Positions 24,895 to 33,378 of a DNA stretch of 39,602 nt are shown here, piece by piece. Numbering within the stretch: position 1 is the stretch's first letter; every line of letters begins with the position of its first letter. The stretch is taken from the NCBI GenBank assembly GCA_020638875.1, contig JACKHS010000026.1:1-39602 (forward strand), given 5' to 3'. The translations under genes were made by a program, and so were the position numbers. The notes below the pieces were generated by a model that saw only the letters and a list, made by a program, of their open reading frames with translations, was not told the origin of the DNA and made no database searches. This DNA comes from Planctomycetota bacterium (GTDB taxonomy: Bacteria; Planctomycetota; UBA1135; GCA-002686595).

Positions 24895-26088
24895 ATGACG
24901 ACTCGACTCCTCGGCGCCGCCCTCGGCACCACCCTGCTCGCCTCCTTCGCCGGCGCGCAGGTCTACGACACCGTCTGCTTTGAGAGCTTCGACTATCCGG
25001 CAGGTTCGCTGCAGGGCCAGGGTGGCGGCACCGGTTGGGCCAACACCTGGTGGTCCAACGGCGGCACCCCGCAAAGCGCGGACGTGCTCGTGCCCGGCCT
25101 CGACGCGATCGGCGGCTGCGCGCGCGACGTGCTCGAGAACGTCGGCTCCTACCGCGTGCCGGACTCGGGCGCCTGGCCGGCGATCACCGAGAACCTGCAG
25201 TTCGGCGCGGACGGCGCCGAGATCTGGATCGACTTCCTCGCGGTGCGCGCGCCCCTCGGTGACGACGAGTACGGCGGCGTCTCGCTGAACCTGCAGTTCG
25301 TGGGCGAGAAGCTGTTCCTCGGCAGCCCGTTCCAGACGTACGAGTGGGGCTACCAGGTCCCCGGCGGCGCTTCCGGCACCGTGGCCGGCTCGAGCGTCGA
25401 CGTGCCGACGCACCTCGTCTACCGCATCCAGTTCCAGCCCGGTGACGAACAGCTGTCGCTGTGGGTCAACCCCGCCAGCGATCACCCGACCACGACGCCG
25501 GACCTGACCGCGCCGGTGCCAGACATGCGCTGGAACGAGTTCCGCCTGCAGTCGGGCGTGTTCACCAGCGTGCACGGCTACGACTTCGACGCGCTGCGCG
25601 TCACGACGCCGCGCCTCGAGCCGGGCTTCGCGTTCTGCTTCGGCGACGGCGCCGGCACGGCCTGCCCCTGCGGCAACAACAACGACGGCTCGAACGGCGC
25701 CGCCGGGTGCGCGAACGGCGTGAACCCGGGCGGCGGCGCGATGACCGCGGCCGGTGACGCGAGCGTCTCCGCCGACACCGTCGTGTTCACCGCGACGGGC
25801 GTGCAGCCCAACCAGCCCGGCCTGTTCTTCCGCGCCGACAACGCGGTCAACAGCGGCCTCGGCAACGCCTTCGGCGACGGCCTGCGCTGCGCCGGCGGCA
25901 ACGTCATCCGCCTCGGCACCGTCTTCGCCGACGGCAGCGGCACCGCGGTGTCGACCTCGAGCGCCGGCGCGGGCCTCTCGGCCGGCGACGTCAAGCGCTA
26001 CCAGTACTGGTACCGCAACCCGGCCGGCACTCCGTGCGGCGCCGCGTTCAACTTGACGAACGGCTACGAGATCACCTGGGGCATGTAG
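24895..26088 (+). CDS. Secreted lectin-like protein with the shared C-terminal module (copy 1)
   Basis: The start is ATG 24895 with AGAGGA upstream; 397 residues. The signal peptide is MTTRLLGAALGTTLLASFAGAQ. Residues 25-240 (FESFDYPAG..GQGGGTGWANTWW..GAEIWIDFLAVR..FLGSPFQTYEWGY..RIQFQPGDEQLSLWVNP) resemble the beta-sandwich style of LamG/concanavalin-like domains. Residues 245-397 are the Cys-rich module (CFGDGAGTACPCGN, FGDGLRCAGGNVIRLG, YQYWYRNPAGTPCG, FNLTNGYEITW). It is a tandem paralogue of the next gene. It sits just after a secreted GH13 gene, so binding of alpha-glucan at the cell surface is a testable guess, not a reading. Confidence 0.8.
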   Translation: MTTRLLGAALGTTLLASFAGAQVYDTVCFESFDYPAGSLQGQGGGTGWANTWWSNGGTPQSADVLVPGLDAIGGCARDVLENVGSYRVPDSGAWPAITENLQFGADGAEIWIDFLAVRAPLGDDEYGGVSLNLQFVGEKLFLGSPFQTYEWGYQVPGGASGTVAGSSVDVPTHLVYRIQFQPGDEQLSLWVNPASDHPTTTPDLTAPVPDMRWNEFRLQSGVFTSVHGYDFDALRVTTPRLEPGFAFCFGDGAGTACPCGNNNDGSNGAAGCANGVNPGGGAMTAAGDASVSADTVVFTATGVQPNQPGLFFRADNAVNSGLGNAFGDGLRCAGGNVIRLGTVFADGSGTAVSTSSAGAGLSAGDVKRYQYWYRNPAGTPCGAAFNLTNGYEITWGM

Positions 26089-26097
26089 CCCGCACGC

Positions 26098-26121
26098 GGG
26101 GCGGCTCCGGTGAGCCGCCCC
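26098..26121 (+). terminator. Hairpin terminator between the tandem secreted-protein genes
   Basis: GGGGCGGCTC and GAGCCGCCCC form a perfect 10-bp stem with a CGGT loop, ten bases after the stop at 26088. It is followed by a C/T-rich run (GCTTCCCTCTC). It may end the lacI-GH13 transcript or only attenuate the next gene. Confidence 0.6.
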
Positions 26122-26171
26122 GCTTCCCTCTCGCGCTCCCTTCGACCGTCCAACCCCACTTGGAGGCCCCC

Positions 26172-27368
26172 ATGCGCTTCCGTCCCTCGCTGGCTCTCCT
26201 GAGCCTCTTCGCCGCAGCGCCGCTCGCCGGCGCCCAGTCCTACGTCACCATCGCCTACGAGTCGTTCGACTACCCCACCGGCACCGACCTGCACGGCCAG
26301 ACCGGGGGAACCGGCTGGGCGAACGCGTGGTGGTCCGACCTCGCCGCCGGCGTGCCCGACACCGAGGTCGTCGCGCCGAGCCTCGACGGCGTCGGCAACT
26401 GCGGTCAGACGACCGAGCCCGATACCGGCGCGTACCGCTTCCCCGCCACGGCGGGCTTCGAGCACCTGCTCATGACGCCCGGCAAGTTCGGCGCGGACGG
26501 ATCGACGATCTGGATCAGCTTCTGGTGCCAGCAAGCGCCCGGCTCGACGGCCGGCTACGGCGGCCTGAGCCTGAACGAGCAGTTCGTCGCCGAGCACCTG
26601 TTCCTCGGCTCGCCCTTCGGCTTCTACGAGTGGGGCTACCACGACTCGCCGCTGGTTCAGACCGGCCTGGTGGGCACCGTGCCGGGCTCGAACGTCACCC
26701 AACTGTCGCACCTCGTCTACCGCCTCGACTTCCAGACGGGGGACGAGCGGCTGCGCCTGTGGATCGACCCGCCGGTCGCGCACCCCGACACGACGCCGGA
26801 CCTCGACACGCCGATCCTCGACTTCACCTTCAACGAGATCGGCATCAAGTCGGGCAGCAACCCGGGCTCGCTGTGGTGGTTCGACGGCATCGAGCTGAGC
26901 GCTCCCGTCGGCGGCGCCGGCACGGCCTTCTGCGCCGGTGAGCTCACCTGCCCCTGCGGCAACGCGGGCGCCAACGGCAGCGGCTGCGCGAACGGCACGG
27001 GCCTCGGCGCGAAGCTGGACGGCATCGGATCGTCCAGCATCACCACCGACAACCTGGTGCTCTTCGTGGACGGGCTCGTGCCGAACCAGCCGGGCCTCCT
27101 GTTCCAGGGCGACAACCAGGTCAACGGCGGCGCGGGCAACCCCTTCGGCGACGGCCTGCGTTGCGCCGGCGGCGGCGTGAAGCGCATCCAGATCACGGTG
27201 GCCGACGGCAGCGGGCACACGCAGTCGAGCGTCTCGATCGCCGGCGCGACCGGCGTGGTCGGCGGCGACACCAAGCGCTACCAGTACTGGTACCGCGACC
27301 CGGTGCTCTCGCCCTGCGGCACGGCGTTCAACCTCTCGAACGGCCTGGAGATCGCCTGGCAGCCGTGA
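26172..27368 (+). CDS. Secreted lectin-like protein with the shared C-terminal module (copy 2)
   Basis: The start is ATG 26172, with TTGGAGG upstream; 398 residues and signal peptide MRFRPSLALLSLFAAAPLAGAQ. The protein aligns along its whole length with the preceding gene product: YESFDYPTGTDLHGQTGGTGWANAWW, FLGSPFGFYEWGYH, LVYRLDFQTGDERLRLWIDPP. The C-terminal module (from about residue 250) keeps FGDGLRCAGGGVKRIQ, YQYWYRDPVLSPCG and FNLSNGLEIAW. The N-terminal domains have drifted more than the core phrases, so the duplication is not recent. Export is clear, but the ligand and function are unknown. A strong bidirectional terminator follows. Confidence 0.8.
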   Translation: MRFRPSLALLSLFAAAPLAGAQSYVTIAYESFDYPTGTDLHGQTGGTGWANAWWSDLAAGVPDTEVVAPSLDGVGNCGQTTEPDTGAYRFPATAGFEHLLMTPGKFGADGSTIWISFWCQQAPGSTAGYGGLSLNEQFVAEHLFLGSPFGFYEWGYHDSPLVQTGLVGTVPGSNVTQLSHLVYRLDFQTGDERLRLWIDPPVAHPDTTPDLDTPILDFTFNEIGIKSGSNPGSLWWFDGIELSAPVGGAGTAFCAGELTCPCGNAGANGSGCANGTGLGAKLDGIGSSSITTDNLVLFVDGLVPNQPGLLFQGDNQVNGGAGNPFGDGLRCAGGGVKRIQITVADGSGHTQSSVSIAGATGVVGGDTKRYQYWYRDPVLSPCGTAFNLSNGLEIAWQP

Positions 27369-27402
27369 GCCGCGCGCGCGGTGCCCGACGCCGTGAACGA
27401 AC

Positions 27403-27438
27403 GAGGGGCCTCGCCGGTCGTGACCGGCGGGGCCCCTC
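27403..27438. terminator. Bidirectional terminator between convergent operons
   Basis: GAGGGGCC-T-CGCCGGTC (27403-27419) pairs with GACCGGCG-G-GGCCCCTC (27422-27438): 17 positions with only one G-T wobble. It lies between the stop at 27368 (plus) and the stop at 27459 (minus). Confidence 0.8.
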
Positions 27439-27458
27439 GCGCTTCGGAACCGCGCCGC

Positions 27459-29576
27459 TCAGCGCGCGCGGTGCGCCGGCAGGTACGCCTGCGCGACGTA
27501 GTCGCCGACCATGCGGTGCGTGTTGAAGGTGCCGGGCAGGGTCTTCAGCGCGTGGCGCATGCGCGCGACCCACGCGCGCGGCACGCCGTTGCGGTCGCGG
27601 TCGTAGAAGCACGGCACGACCTCCCGCTCGAGCACGCGCAGCAGGGCCTTCGCGTCGCGCGCGTCGCGGGCCGCGGGGTCGGCGAGCTCGCGCTCGTCAC
27701 CGACGGCCCAGCCGTTCTCGCCGTCGAAGCCCTCCGGCCACCAGCCGTCGAGGATCGACACGTTGAGCCCGCCGACCAGCGGCGGCTTCATGCCGCTCGT
27801 GCCGCTGGCCTCGTGCGGGCGGATGGGGTTGTTGAGCCACACGTCCGCGCCGCTCGTCAGCATGCGGCCGACCTCGAGGTCGTACTCCTCGAGCAACGCG
27901 ACGCGGCCGGCGAAGCCCTCCTCGCGCGCCCAGCGGTGGACCTCCTGCGCGTAGGACTGGCCGCCGTGATCGTCGGGGTGCGCCTTGCCGGCGAAGACGA
28001 GCTGCACCGGCCGTTCGGCGTCGCCGAGCAGGCGCGCGAGGCGCTTGGCCTCGCGGAAGATCAGCGGCGCGCGCTTGTAGGTCGCGAAGCGGCGCGCGAA
28101 GGCGAGCGTCAGCGCGTCCTCGTCGAACGTCGTCCACGCCGCGGCGACCTCCTCCGCGCTCGCGCCGCGCCGCAGCGCCTGCGCCGCGAGGCGCCCGCGC
28201 AGGAAGTGCACGAGGCGCGCGCGCAGCGTGCGTCGCAGCGCCCAGAGCTCCGCGTCGGGGATCGCGTCGGCGCGCGCCCACGGGTCGTCGTGCGGCCCCG
28301 CGGTGTGCCAATTGGGCTTCAGCCAGCGCGCGTAGAGCGCCTCGGCCTCGGGCGGCAGCCAGGTGCGCGCGTGGACGCCGTTGGTGATCGCGCCGATCGG
28401 CACCGCAGCGGGGTCCGTCACGCCGTAGGCGCCGGTCCACATCTCGCGGCTGACGCGGCCGTGCAGCACGCTCACGCCGTTCACGTGGTCCGCGGTGTGC
28501 AGGCCGAGCACCGTCATGCACAGCGGCTCGTCGCGGTCGCCGGCGCGCTCGCGCCCGAGGTCGGCGAACGCCTCGCGCGAGAGGCCCAGCGCGCGCAGCA
28601 GCGGCCGCGCGTGCTTGGCGACGAGGCGCGGGTCGTAGCGGTCATGGCCGGCCGGCACCGGCGTGTGCGTGGTGAACACGGTGGTCGCGGCGACGCGCGC
28701 GCGGGCGGCTTCGAGGTCGAGACCGCCCGCCACGAGGCGGCGCAGGCGCTCGACGTTGGCGAAGGCCGCGTGGCCCTCGTTGAGGTGCAGCACCGTCGGC
28801 CGCTCGTCGACCGCGTCGAGCGCGAGCAGGCCGCCGACGCCGAGCAGGAGCTGCTGGCGCAGGCGCAGCTCGGGCCCGCCCTTGTACAGGCCCTGCGTGA
28901 GCTCGCGGTGCTTCGCCGGCGCGCCCGGCAGGTCCGCGTCGAGCAGGTAGAGCGGCACGCGGCCGACCTGCAGGCGCCAGACCTTCGCGCGCACGACGCC
29001 GTTGCCGAGCGGGCACTCGATCACCGCGCCGGTGTCGACCACCGGCAGGCGGGTGAAGTCCTGCGTGGGGTAGAGCACGCGCGTCGCGCCGTCGGCCGCG
29101 AACTCCTGCACGTAGTAGCCGTGGCGGTAGAGCAGGCCGACGCCGCAGAGCGGGACGCCCAGGTCCGACGCCGACTTGAGGTGGTCGCCGGCGAGCACGC
29201 CCAGGCCGCCCGAGTACTGCGGCAGGCTCTCGTGCAGCGCGAACTCGGAGCAGAAGTACGCGACGCGCAGGTCGCCGTCGCGCTTGGCGTGCGCGCGCTC
29301 GTACCACGTGCGCGCGGCGAGGCGGCGCTCGCGCTCGCGCTCGGCGGCGTCGACGAGCGCGACGTAGCCCGCGTCGGCCGCGCGCGCGGCGAGGCGCGCG
29401 GGGTGCACCGCGTCGACGAGCTCGAGCGGCGCGTGCCGCAGCGCGTCCCACAGCGCGGGGTCGAGGCCGGCGAACGCGCGCTTGGCGAGCGGACACCAGC
29501 TCCAGCCGAGGTCGTGGGCGAGGGCGCGCAGGCGCCGCGCGAGCTGCGCGGCGTCCTTGGCGGGGGAGGGGCTCAT
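27459..29576 (-). CDS. glgP: Alpha-glucan (glycogen/maltodextrin) phosphorylase, GT35
   Basis: This protein has 705 residues and starts at ATG 29576, overlapping the upstream stop as ATGA. It phosphorolyses alpha-1,4-glucans to glucose-1-phosphate in the cytoplasm with PLP as cofactor. Family features seen include YFCSEFALHESLPQYSGGLGVLAGDHLK, HLNEGHAAF, VFTTHTPVPAGHD, GAITNGVHARTW and the PLP-lysine motif EASGTSGMKPP with K597. The N-terminal extension and length fit the bacterial/archaeal MalP-like subtype rather than the longer E. coli GlgP type. There is no export signal. It is the last gene of the amylase-glucanotransferase-phosphorylase operon, ended by the strong terminator at 27403-27438. 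Confidence 0.93.
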   Translation of the reverse strand: MSPSPAKDAAQLARRLRALAHDLGWSWCPLAKRAFAGLDPALWDALRHAPLELVDAVHPARLAARAADAGYVALVDAAERERERRLAARTWYERAHAKRDGDLRVAYFCSEFALHESLPQYSGGLGVLAGDHLKSASDLGVPLCGVGLLYRHGYYVQEFAADGATRVLYPTQDFTRLPVVDTGAVIECPLGNGVVRAKVWRLQVGRVPLYLLDADLPGAPAKHRELTQGLYKGGPELRLRQQLLLGVGGLLALDAVDERPTVLHLNEGHAAFANVERLRRLVAGGLDLEAARARVAATTVFTTHTPVPAGHDRYDPRLVAKHARPLLRALGLSREAFADLGRERAGDRDEPLCMTVLGLHTADHVNGVSVLHGRVSREMWTGAYGVTDPAAVPIGAITNGVHARTWLPPEAEALYARWLKPNWHTAGPHDDPWARADAIPDAELWALRRTLRARLVHFLRGRLAAQALRRGASAEEVAAAWTTFDEDALTLAFARRFATYKRAPLIFREAKRLARLLGDAERPVQLVFAGKAHPDDHGGQSYAQEVHRWAREEGFAGRVALLEEYDLEVGRMLTSGADVWLNNPIRPHEASGTSGMKPPLVGGLNVSILDGWWPEGFDGENGWAVGDERELADPAARDARDAKALLRVLEREVVPCFYDRDRNGVPRAWVARMRHALKTLPGTFNTHRMVGDYVAQAYLPAHRAR

Positions 29577-30970
29577 CCTTCTGGGAGTCGGTCGGTGGCT
29601 TCGAGGAGGTCGTGGACGCGGCGCGCGAGCTCGGCGGACAGCGCGCCGGGCGCGGGGCGCCAGCGCCAGTTGCCGCGCGCGACGCCCGGGCGGTTCGTGC
29701 GCGCGGAGGAGCCCAGGCCGAGCAGGTCCTGGAGCTGGACGATGGCCGTGTTCGCGCGCGTCGCGCACGCCGCGCGCCAGAGGTCCCAGCCGACGCTCGT
29801 CGCGCCCTCGCAGGTGAACGCGAGCACGCGTCGGCGCGCCTCGGGCGGGAGCTTGCGCAGCCAACCGCGGCACGTGTCCATGTCGTGCGTCGCGGGGTAC
29901 ACGACGCTGTTCTCGGGCACCTGGTGCAGCGCGTGCGTGGGGTCCTCGCCGAAGGCCCACTGCAGGATGCGCATGCCGGGCAGGCCGAACGCGTCGCGCA
30001 GCGCGCGCACGCCGCGCGTCGCGGCGCCGAGGTCCTCGGCGACGAGCGGCAGCGTCGGGTGGTCCGCGCGCAACGCGGCGAGCAGCTCCTCGCCCGGCGC
30101 GCGCCGCCAGCGGCCCTCGCGGGCGTGCGGGTTGGCGGCGGGGATCTCGTAGGCGTGGTAGAGCCCGATGAAGTGATCGATGCGCACCGCGTCGAAGTCG
30201 CGCAGCAGCTTGCCGATGCGCGCGCGCCACCACGCGAAGGCCTCGGCGCGGTGCGCGGCCCAGTCGTAGTGCGGATGGCCCCAGCGCTGGCCGTCGGGCG
30301 TGAAGTCGTCGGGCGGCACGCCGGTCACGACGCGCGGCGCGCCGCGACGGTCGAGGCGGAACAGCTCGGGGTGCGTCGCCACGTCGACGGACTCGAGGCC
30401 GACGAAGATCGGCGCGTCGCCCATCAGCCGCACCCGGCTCGCGCGCGCCGTCTCGCGCAGCGCGGCCCACTGCACGGCGAAGCGGTGCTGCAGGAAGCGC
30501 GCGCGCAGCGGCTCCTCGTCGCGCTCGGCGAACGGGTCGAGCCAGCGCGCCTCGTCGGCGCAGTAGCGCTCGAACGCGCGGTCCTGCACCGCGGCGGTGC
30601 GGCGCCAGACGGCGAAAGCCTTCGCGAGGCGCGGCGTCTTGAAGGCGCGCGCCTTCGCGTAGTCGACGCGACCGGCGGCGGCCTCGCGCGGCGCCGCGAG
30701 GTCCTTGCGCGTGAGCAGCCCCTCGCGCGCGAGCGCGTCGAGGTCGAGGTACAGCGGCTCGCCCGCGAAGGCCGAGCTCGAGCTGTAGGGCGAGTCGCCC
30801 GGGCCGAGCGGGCCGACCGGCAGGAGCTGCCACCAGCCGAGGCCGGCCGCGCCGCACCAGCGCACGAGCGCGTGCGCCGCCGGGCCGAGGTCGCCGATCC
30901 AGTGACGGCCGTTCAGGCCGGCGAGCGGCATCAGGAGCCCGCCGGTGCGCGGGAAGGTGGGGGCGTTCAT
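29573..30970 (-). CDS. malQ: 4-alpha-glucanotransferase (amylomaltase), GH77
   Basis: The start ATG 30970 overlaps the upstream stop (ATGA) and its own stop overlaps the phosphorylase start (ATGA); 465 residues, slightly shorter than many MalQ. It transfers maltooligosaccharide units between chains and releases glucose, producing chains long enough for the phosphorylase. Family motifs are GLGWWQLLPVGPLGPGDSPY, the nucleophile D265 in VRIDHFIGL, the acid/base Glu in LVAEDLG, and ATHDMDT where GH77 usually has THDNDT. That Asn-to-Met change beside the transition-state Asp is unusual but keeps the Asp. No signal peptide, so it is cytoplasmic. Confidence 0.93.
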   Translation of the reverse strand: MNAPTFPRTGGLLMPLAGLNGRHWIGDLGPAAHALVRWCGAAGLGWWQLLPVGPLGPGDSPYSSSSAFAGEPLYLDLDALAREGLLTRKDLAAPREAAAGRVDYAKARAFKTPRLAKAFAVWRRTAAVQDRAFERYCADEARWLDPFAERDEEPLRARFLQHRFAVQWAALRETARASRVRLMGDAPIFVGLESVDVATHPELFRLDRRGAPRVVTGVPPDDFTPDGQRWGHPHYDWAAHRAEAFAWWRARIGKLLRDFDAVRIDHFIGLYHAYEIPAANPHAREGRWRRAPGEELLAALRADHPTLPLVAEDLGAATRGVRALRDAFGLPGMRILQWAFGEDPTHALHQVPENSVVYPATHDMDTCRGWLRKLPPEARRRVLAFTCEGATSVGWDLWRAACATRANTAIVQLQDLLGLGSSARTNRPGVARGNWRWRPAPGALSAELARRVHDLLEATDRLPEG

Positions 30971-33333
30971 CGCGCGCGCACCCACACGACGCCGTTCACC
31001 GGCGGCACCTTCGCGCGCCCGTTGTGCGCGCCCTCGCCGAACACCGCCGTCCACGGCGCGCCCTCGGGCAGCGCGAAGCGCGCCGGCGCGTCGCCGGCGT
31101 TGAGCGCGACCACGAGCTCCTCGTGCGCGTCGCGGCGCAGGAACACGAACAGGTCCTGGGCGTCGTCGGCGGCGAGCGTGGCGAACTCGCCCGTGCGCAG
31201 CGCGGGGTGCGCGCGGCGCAGCGCGCCCGCCGCGCGGTACCAGGCCAGGTGGTCGCGCTCGACGTGGTTCTCGCGCGGCTTCGCGTAGGGTTCGAGGTCT
31301 TCCCAGAGCATCGGCTTGCGGCAGGACGGATCGTCGGGACCCCACATGCCGGCTTCGTCGCCGTAGTAGACCATCGGCGCGCCGACGTAGGTCATCTGCA
31401 ACAGCGCGAAGAGGCGCGCGCGGCGGTAGCACAGGGCGTCGGGCTTCGCGCCGTCGTAGTGCGCGTCGTCCTGCTCGCGGTTCCCTTCGTCGTAGCCGCG
31501 GTCCGGGTTGGCGAACATCGACACCAGGCGGTCGGTGTCGTGGCTGTCCGCCAGGTTCATCAGGCACTGCGTGGCCTCGAGCGGGTACGCGAGGCGCAGC
31601 TCGGCCAGGCGCCGGTCCAGCGCGCTCGCGCTGAGCTTGCGCGCGCGGTTGCCGATCCACGCCACGGCCGCGTCGGCGAAGCGGTAGTTCATCACCGCGT
31701 CGAAGCGCGTCCCGTCGAGCCACGCGTCGGCGCGGTCCCACACCTCGCCGACCAGGTAGGCGTCGGGATCGATCGACTTCACGTGCCGGCGCCAGCGCTC
31801 CCAGAACGGCATCGCGACCTCCATCGGCACGTCGAGGCGCCAGCCGTCGATGCCGTCGGAGGGGTCGCCGTCGCCGTTCGGGTCCATCCAGCGGCGCGTC
31901 ACGGCGAAGACGTGGCGCTCGACCTCGGCGCACGCGAAGCCCTCGCTGCTCTTCTTGAACGCGGGCAGGTCGCCGAAGCCGGCCCAGCCGTTGTACTGGA
32001 AGGGCTCGAACGACGTCACGTCGAACCAGTCGCGGTAGGGCGACGCGGCGCCGTGCTCGCGCACGTCGGCGAAGGCCGGGTGGCGCGTGCCGACGTGGTT
32101 CCAGACGCCGTCGAGGATCACGTGCATGCCGCGCGCGTGCGCCGCCGCGAGGAAGCGCAGGAACACGCGGTCCGAGGGCGACCAGGTCCACGTCGACGGG
32201 TCGCGCAGGTCCTCGCGCGCGGCGACCTCGGCCCAGTCCTCGCCCGCGCCGAGGGCCGTGTCCACGTGGCGGTAGTCGGTGGCCTCGTAGCGGTGGTTGG
32301 ACTCGGCCTCGAAGATCGGGTTGAAGTAGAGCGCCGTCACGCCCAGGCCCTGCAGGTAGTCGAGCTCCTGTTCGACGCCGGCCAGGTCGCCGCCGTAGAA
32401 GCGCTTGAAGATCGACCAGCGCCAGAGCGTGCGCCCGTCGCGCTCCTCGTCCGGCGAGGGCGTGTACCACTCGCTCGTCCACGCGCGCGTGTCCGGCGGG
32501 TCGTTCGCCGCGTCGCCGTTGCGGAAGCGGTCGGGGAAGATCTGGTACCAGGTCGCGTGCTTGGCCCAGTCGGGCGTCGCGAAGTCGGGCAGCGCCGCGG
32601 CGTCGAGGCGCCACTCGGCGGGGTCGCTGCGCTCGGCGCCATCGACGTCGACCAGGAAGGTGTACGCGCGCGGCTCGTCCGGGAGCGCGACGAGCGCCTC
32701 GTAGAGCGCGTAGCCGCCCAGCTCGCCGGCGAGCCCCATCTCGACCGGCGGCTGCGCGCGCAGCACGAGCCGCGGCGCGCGCGCTGCGCCGAGCGGCGCG
32801 CGGTAGCGCACCAGCGCCCGGCCGTCGCCCGCGCGCTGCAGGTACACGGCCTGCGCCGGGTCGTGCCGGTACGCGAACAGTCGCGCGGCGCCGGTCAGCG
32901 CGCCGCCGCCCGCCAGGTGGCCCTCGACGCCCAGCGCCAGCACGGTGTTCTCGCCGCCGTGACCGTCGTCCTCGCGCGCGGAGTTCCGCGGGTCGGGGAT
33001 CCAGCGACCGCCGTCGAGCACGAACTTGTAGAGGTGGCGGCCGCCGTCGAGCTCCACCTCGGCGCTCCAGCGCCCGTCCGCGCCGCGGCGCAGCGGGGTC
33101 TCGCCGACGCGCCAGCCGTTGAAGCTGCCCGCGAGGTCGACGCGCTCGGCGCGCACCGTGCTGTCGAGGAAGAAGCGCGCGCGGAAGCGCCCCGCGCCCA
33201 GCGGCGTGACGCTCACCGAGGCGGGCAGCTCACCGACCTCCTCGGCCGGTCGTTCGAAGGCCGGCGCGGGCGGCCACGACTCTTGCGGGAGGGCGACGCC
33301 GACGCAGGCGAAGAGGAGCTCGAGCAGGGGCAT
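30967..33333 (-). CDS. Exported GH13 alpha-amylase / neopullulanase-like enzyme
   Basis: The start is ATG 33333; 788 residues. A short signal peptide (MPLLELLFACVGVALPQ) is followed by a CBM48/AMPK-beta-like domain (VDLAGSFNGWRVGETPLRRG..RHLYKFVLDGGRWIPDP, residues about 65-115), a second beta domain and the GH13 barrel beginning at ATWYQIFPDRFRNGD. Catalytic residues: D501 (DGWRLDV), E530 (LVGEVWD), D599 (DSHDTDR). The PDRFRNGD phrase and two N-terminal domains fit the neopullulanase/cyclomaltodextrinase group or related maltogenic amylases. It is first in a three-gene operon with ATGA overlaps and is divergent from the importer gene, only 45 bases between starts. Confidence 0.92.
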   Translation of the reverse strand: MPLLELLFACVGVALPQESWPPAPAFERPAEEVGELPASVSVTPLGAGRFRARFFLDSTVRAERVDLAGSFNGWRVGETPLRRGADGRWSAEVELDGGRHLYKFVLDGGRWIPDPRNSAREDDGHGGENTVLALGVEGHLAGGGALTGAARLFAYRHDPAQAVYLQRAGDGRALVRYRAPLGAARAPRLVLRAQPPVEMGLAGELGGYALYEALVALPDEPRAYTFLVDVDGAERSDPAEWRLDAAALPDFATPDWAKHATWYQIFPDRFRNGDAANDPPDTRAWTSEWYTPSPDEERDGRTLWRWSIFKRFYGGDLAGVEQELDYLQGLGVTALYFNPIFEAESNHRYEATDYRHVDTALGAGEDWAEVAAREDLRDPSTWTWSPSDRVFLRFLAAAHARGMHVILDGVWNHVGTRHPAFADVREHGAASPYRDWFDVTSFEPFQYNGWAGFGDLPAFKKSSEGFACAEVERHVFAVTRRWMDPNGDGDPSDGIDGWRLDVPMEVAMPFWERWRRHVKSIDPDAYLVGEVWDRADAWLDGTRFDAVMNYRFADAAVAWIGNRARKLSASALDRRLAELRLAYPLEATQCLMNLADSHDTDRLVSMFANPDRGYDEGNREQDDAHYDGAKPDALCYRRARLFALLQMTYVGAPMVYYGDEAGMWGPDDPSCRKPMLWEDLEPYAKPRENHVERDHLAWYRAAGALRRAHPALRTGEFATLAADDAQDLFVFLRRDAHEELVVALNAGDAPARFALPEGAPWTAVFGEGAHNGRAKVPPVNGVVWVRAR

Positions 33334-33378
33334 GGAGGTCGTTGCTGGCGTCGTTCGGGGCGTCTAAGGTACTCGCAC

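Noticed and set aside
31024..33378. Upstream extension of the fused importer gene
   Set aside because: It is antisense to the amylase gene and Arg/Val/Ala-rich; protein-like sequence begins at GTG 33379.
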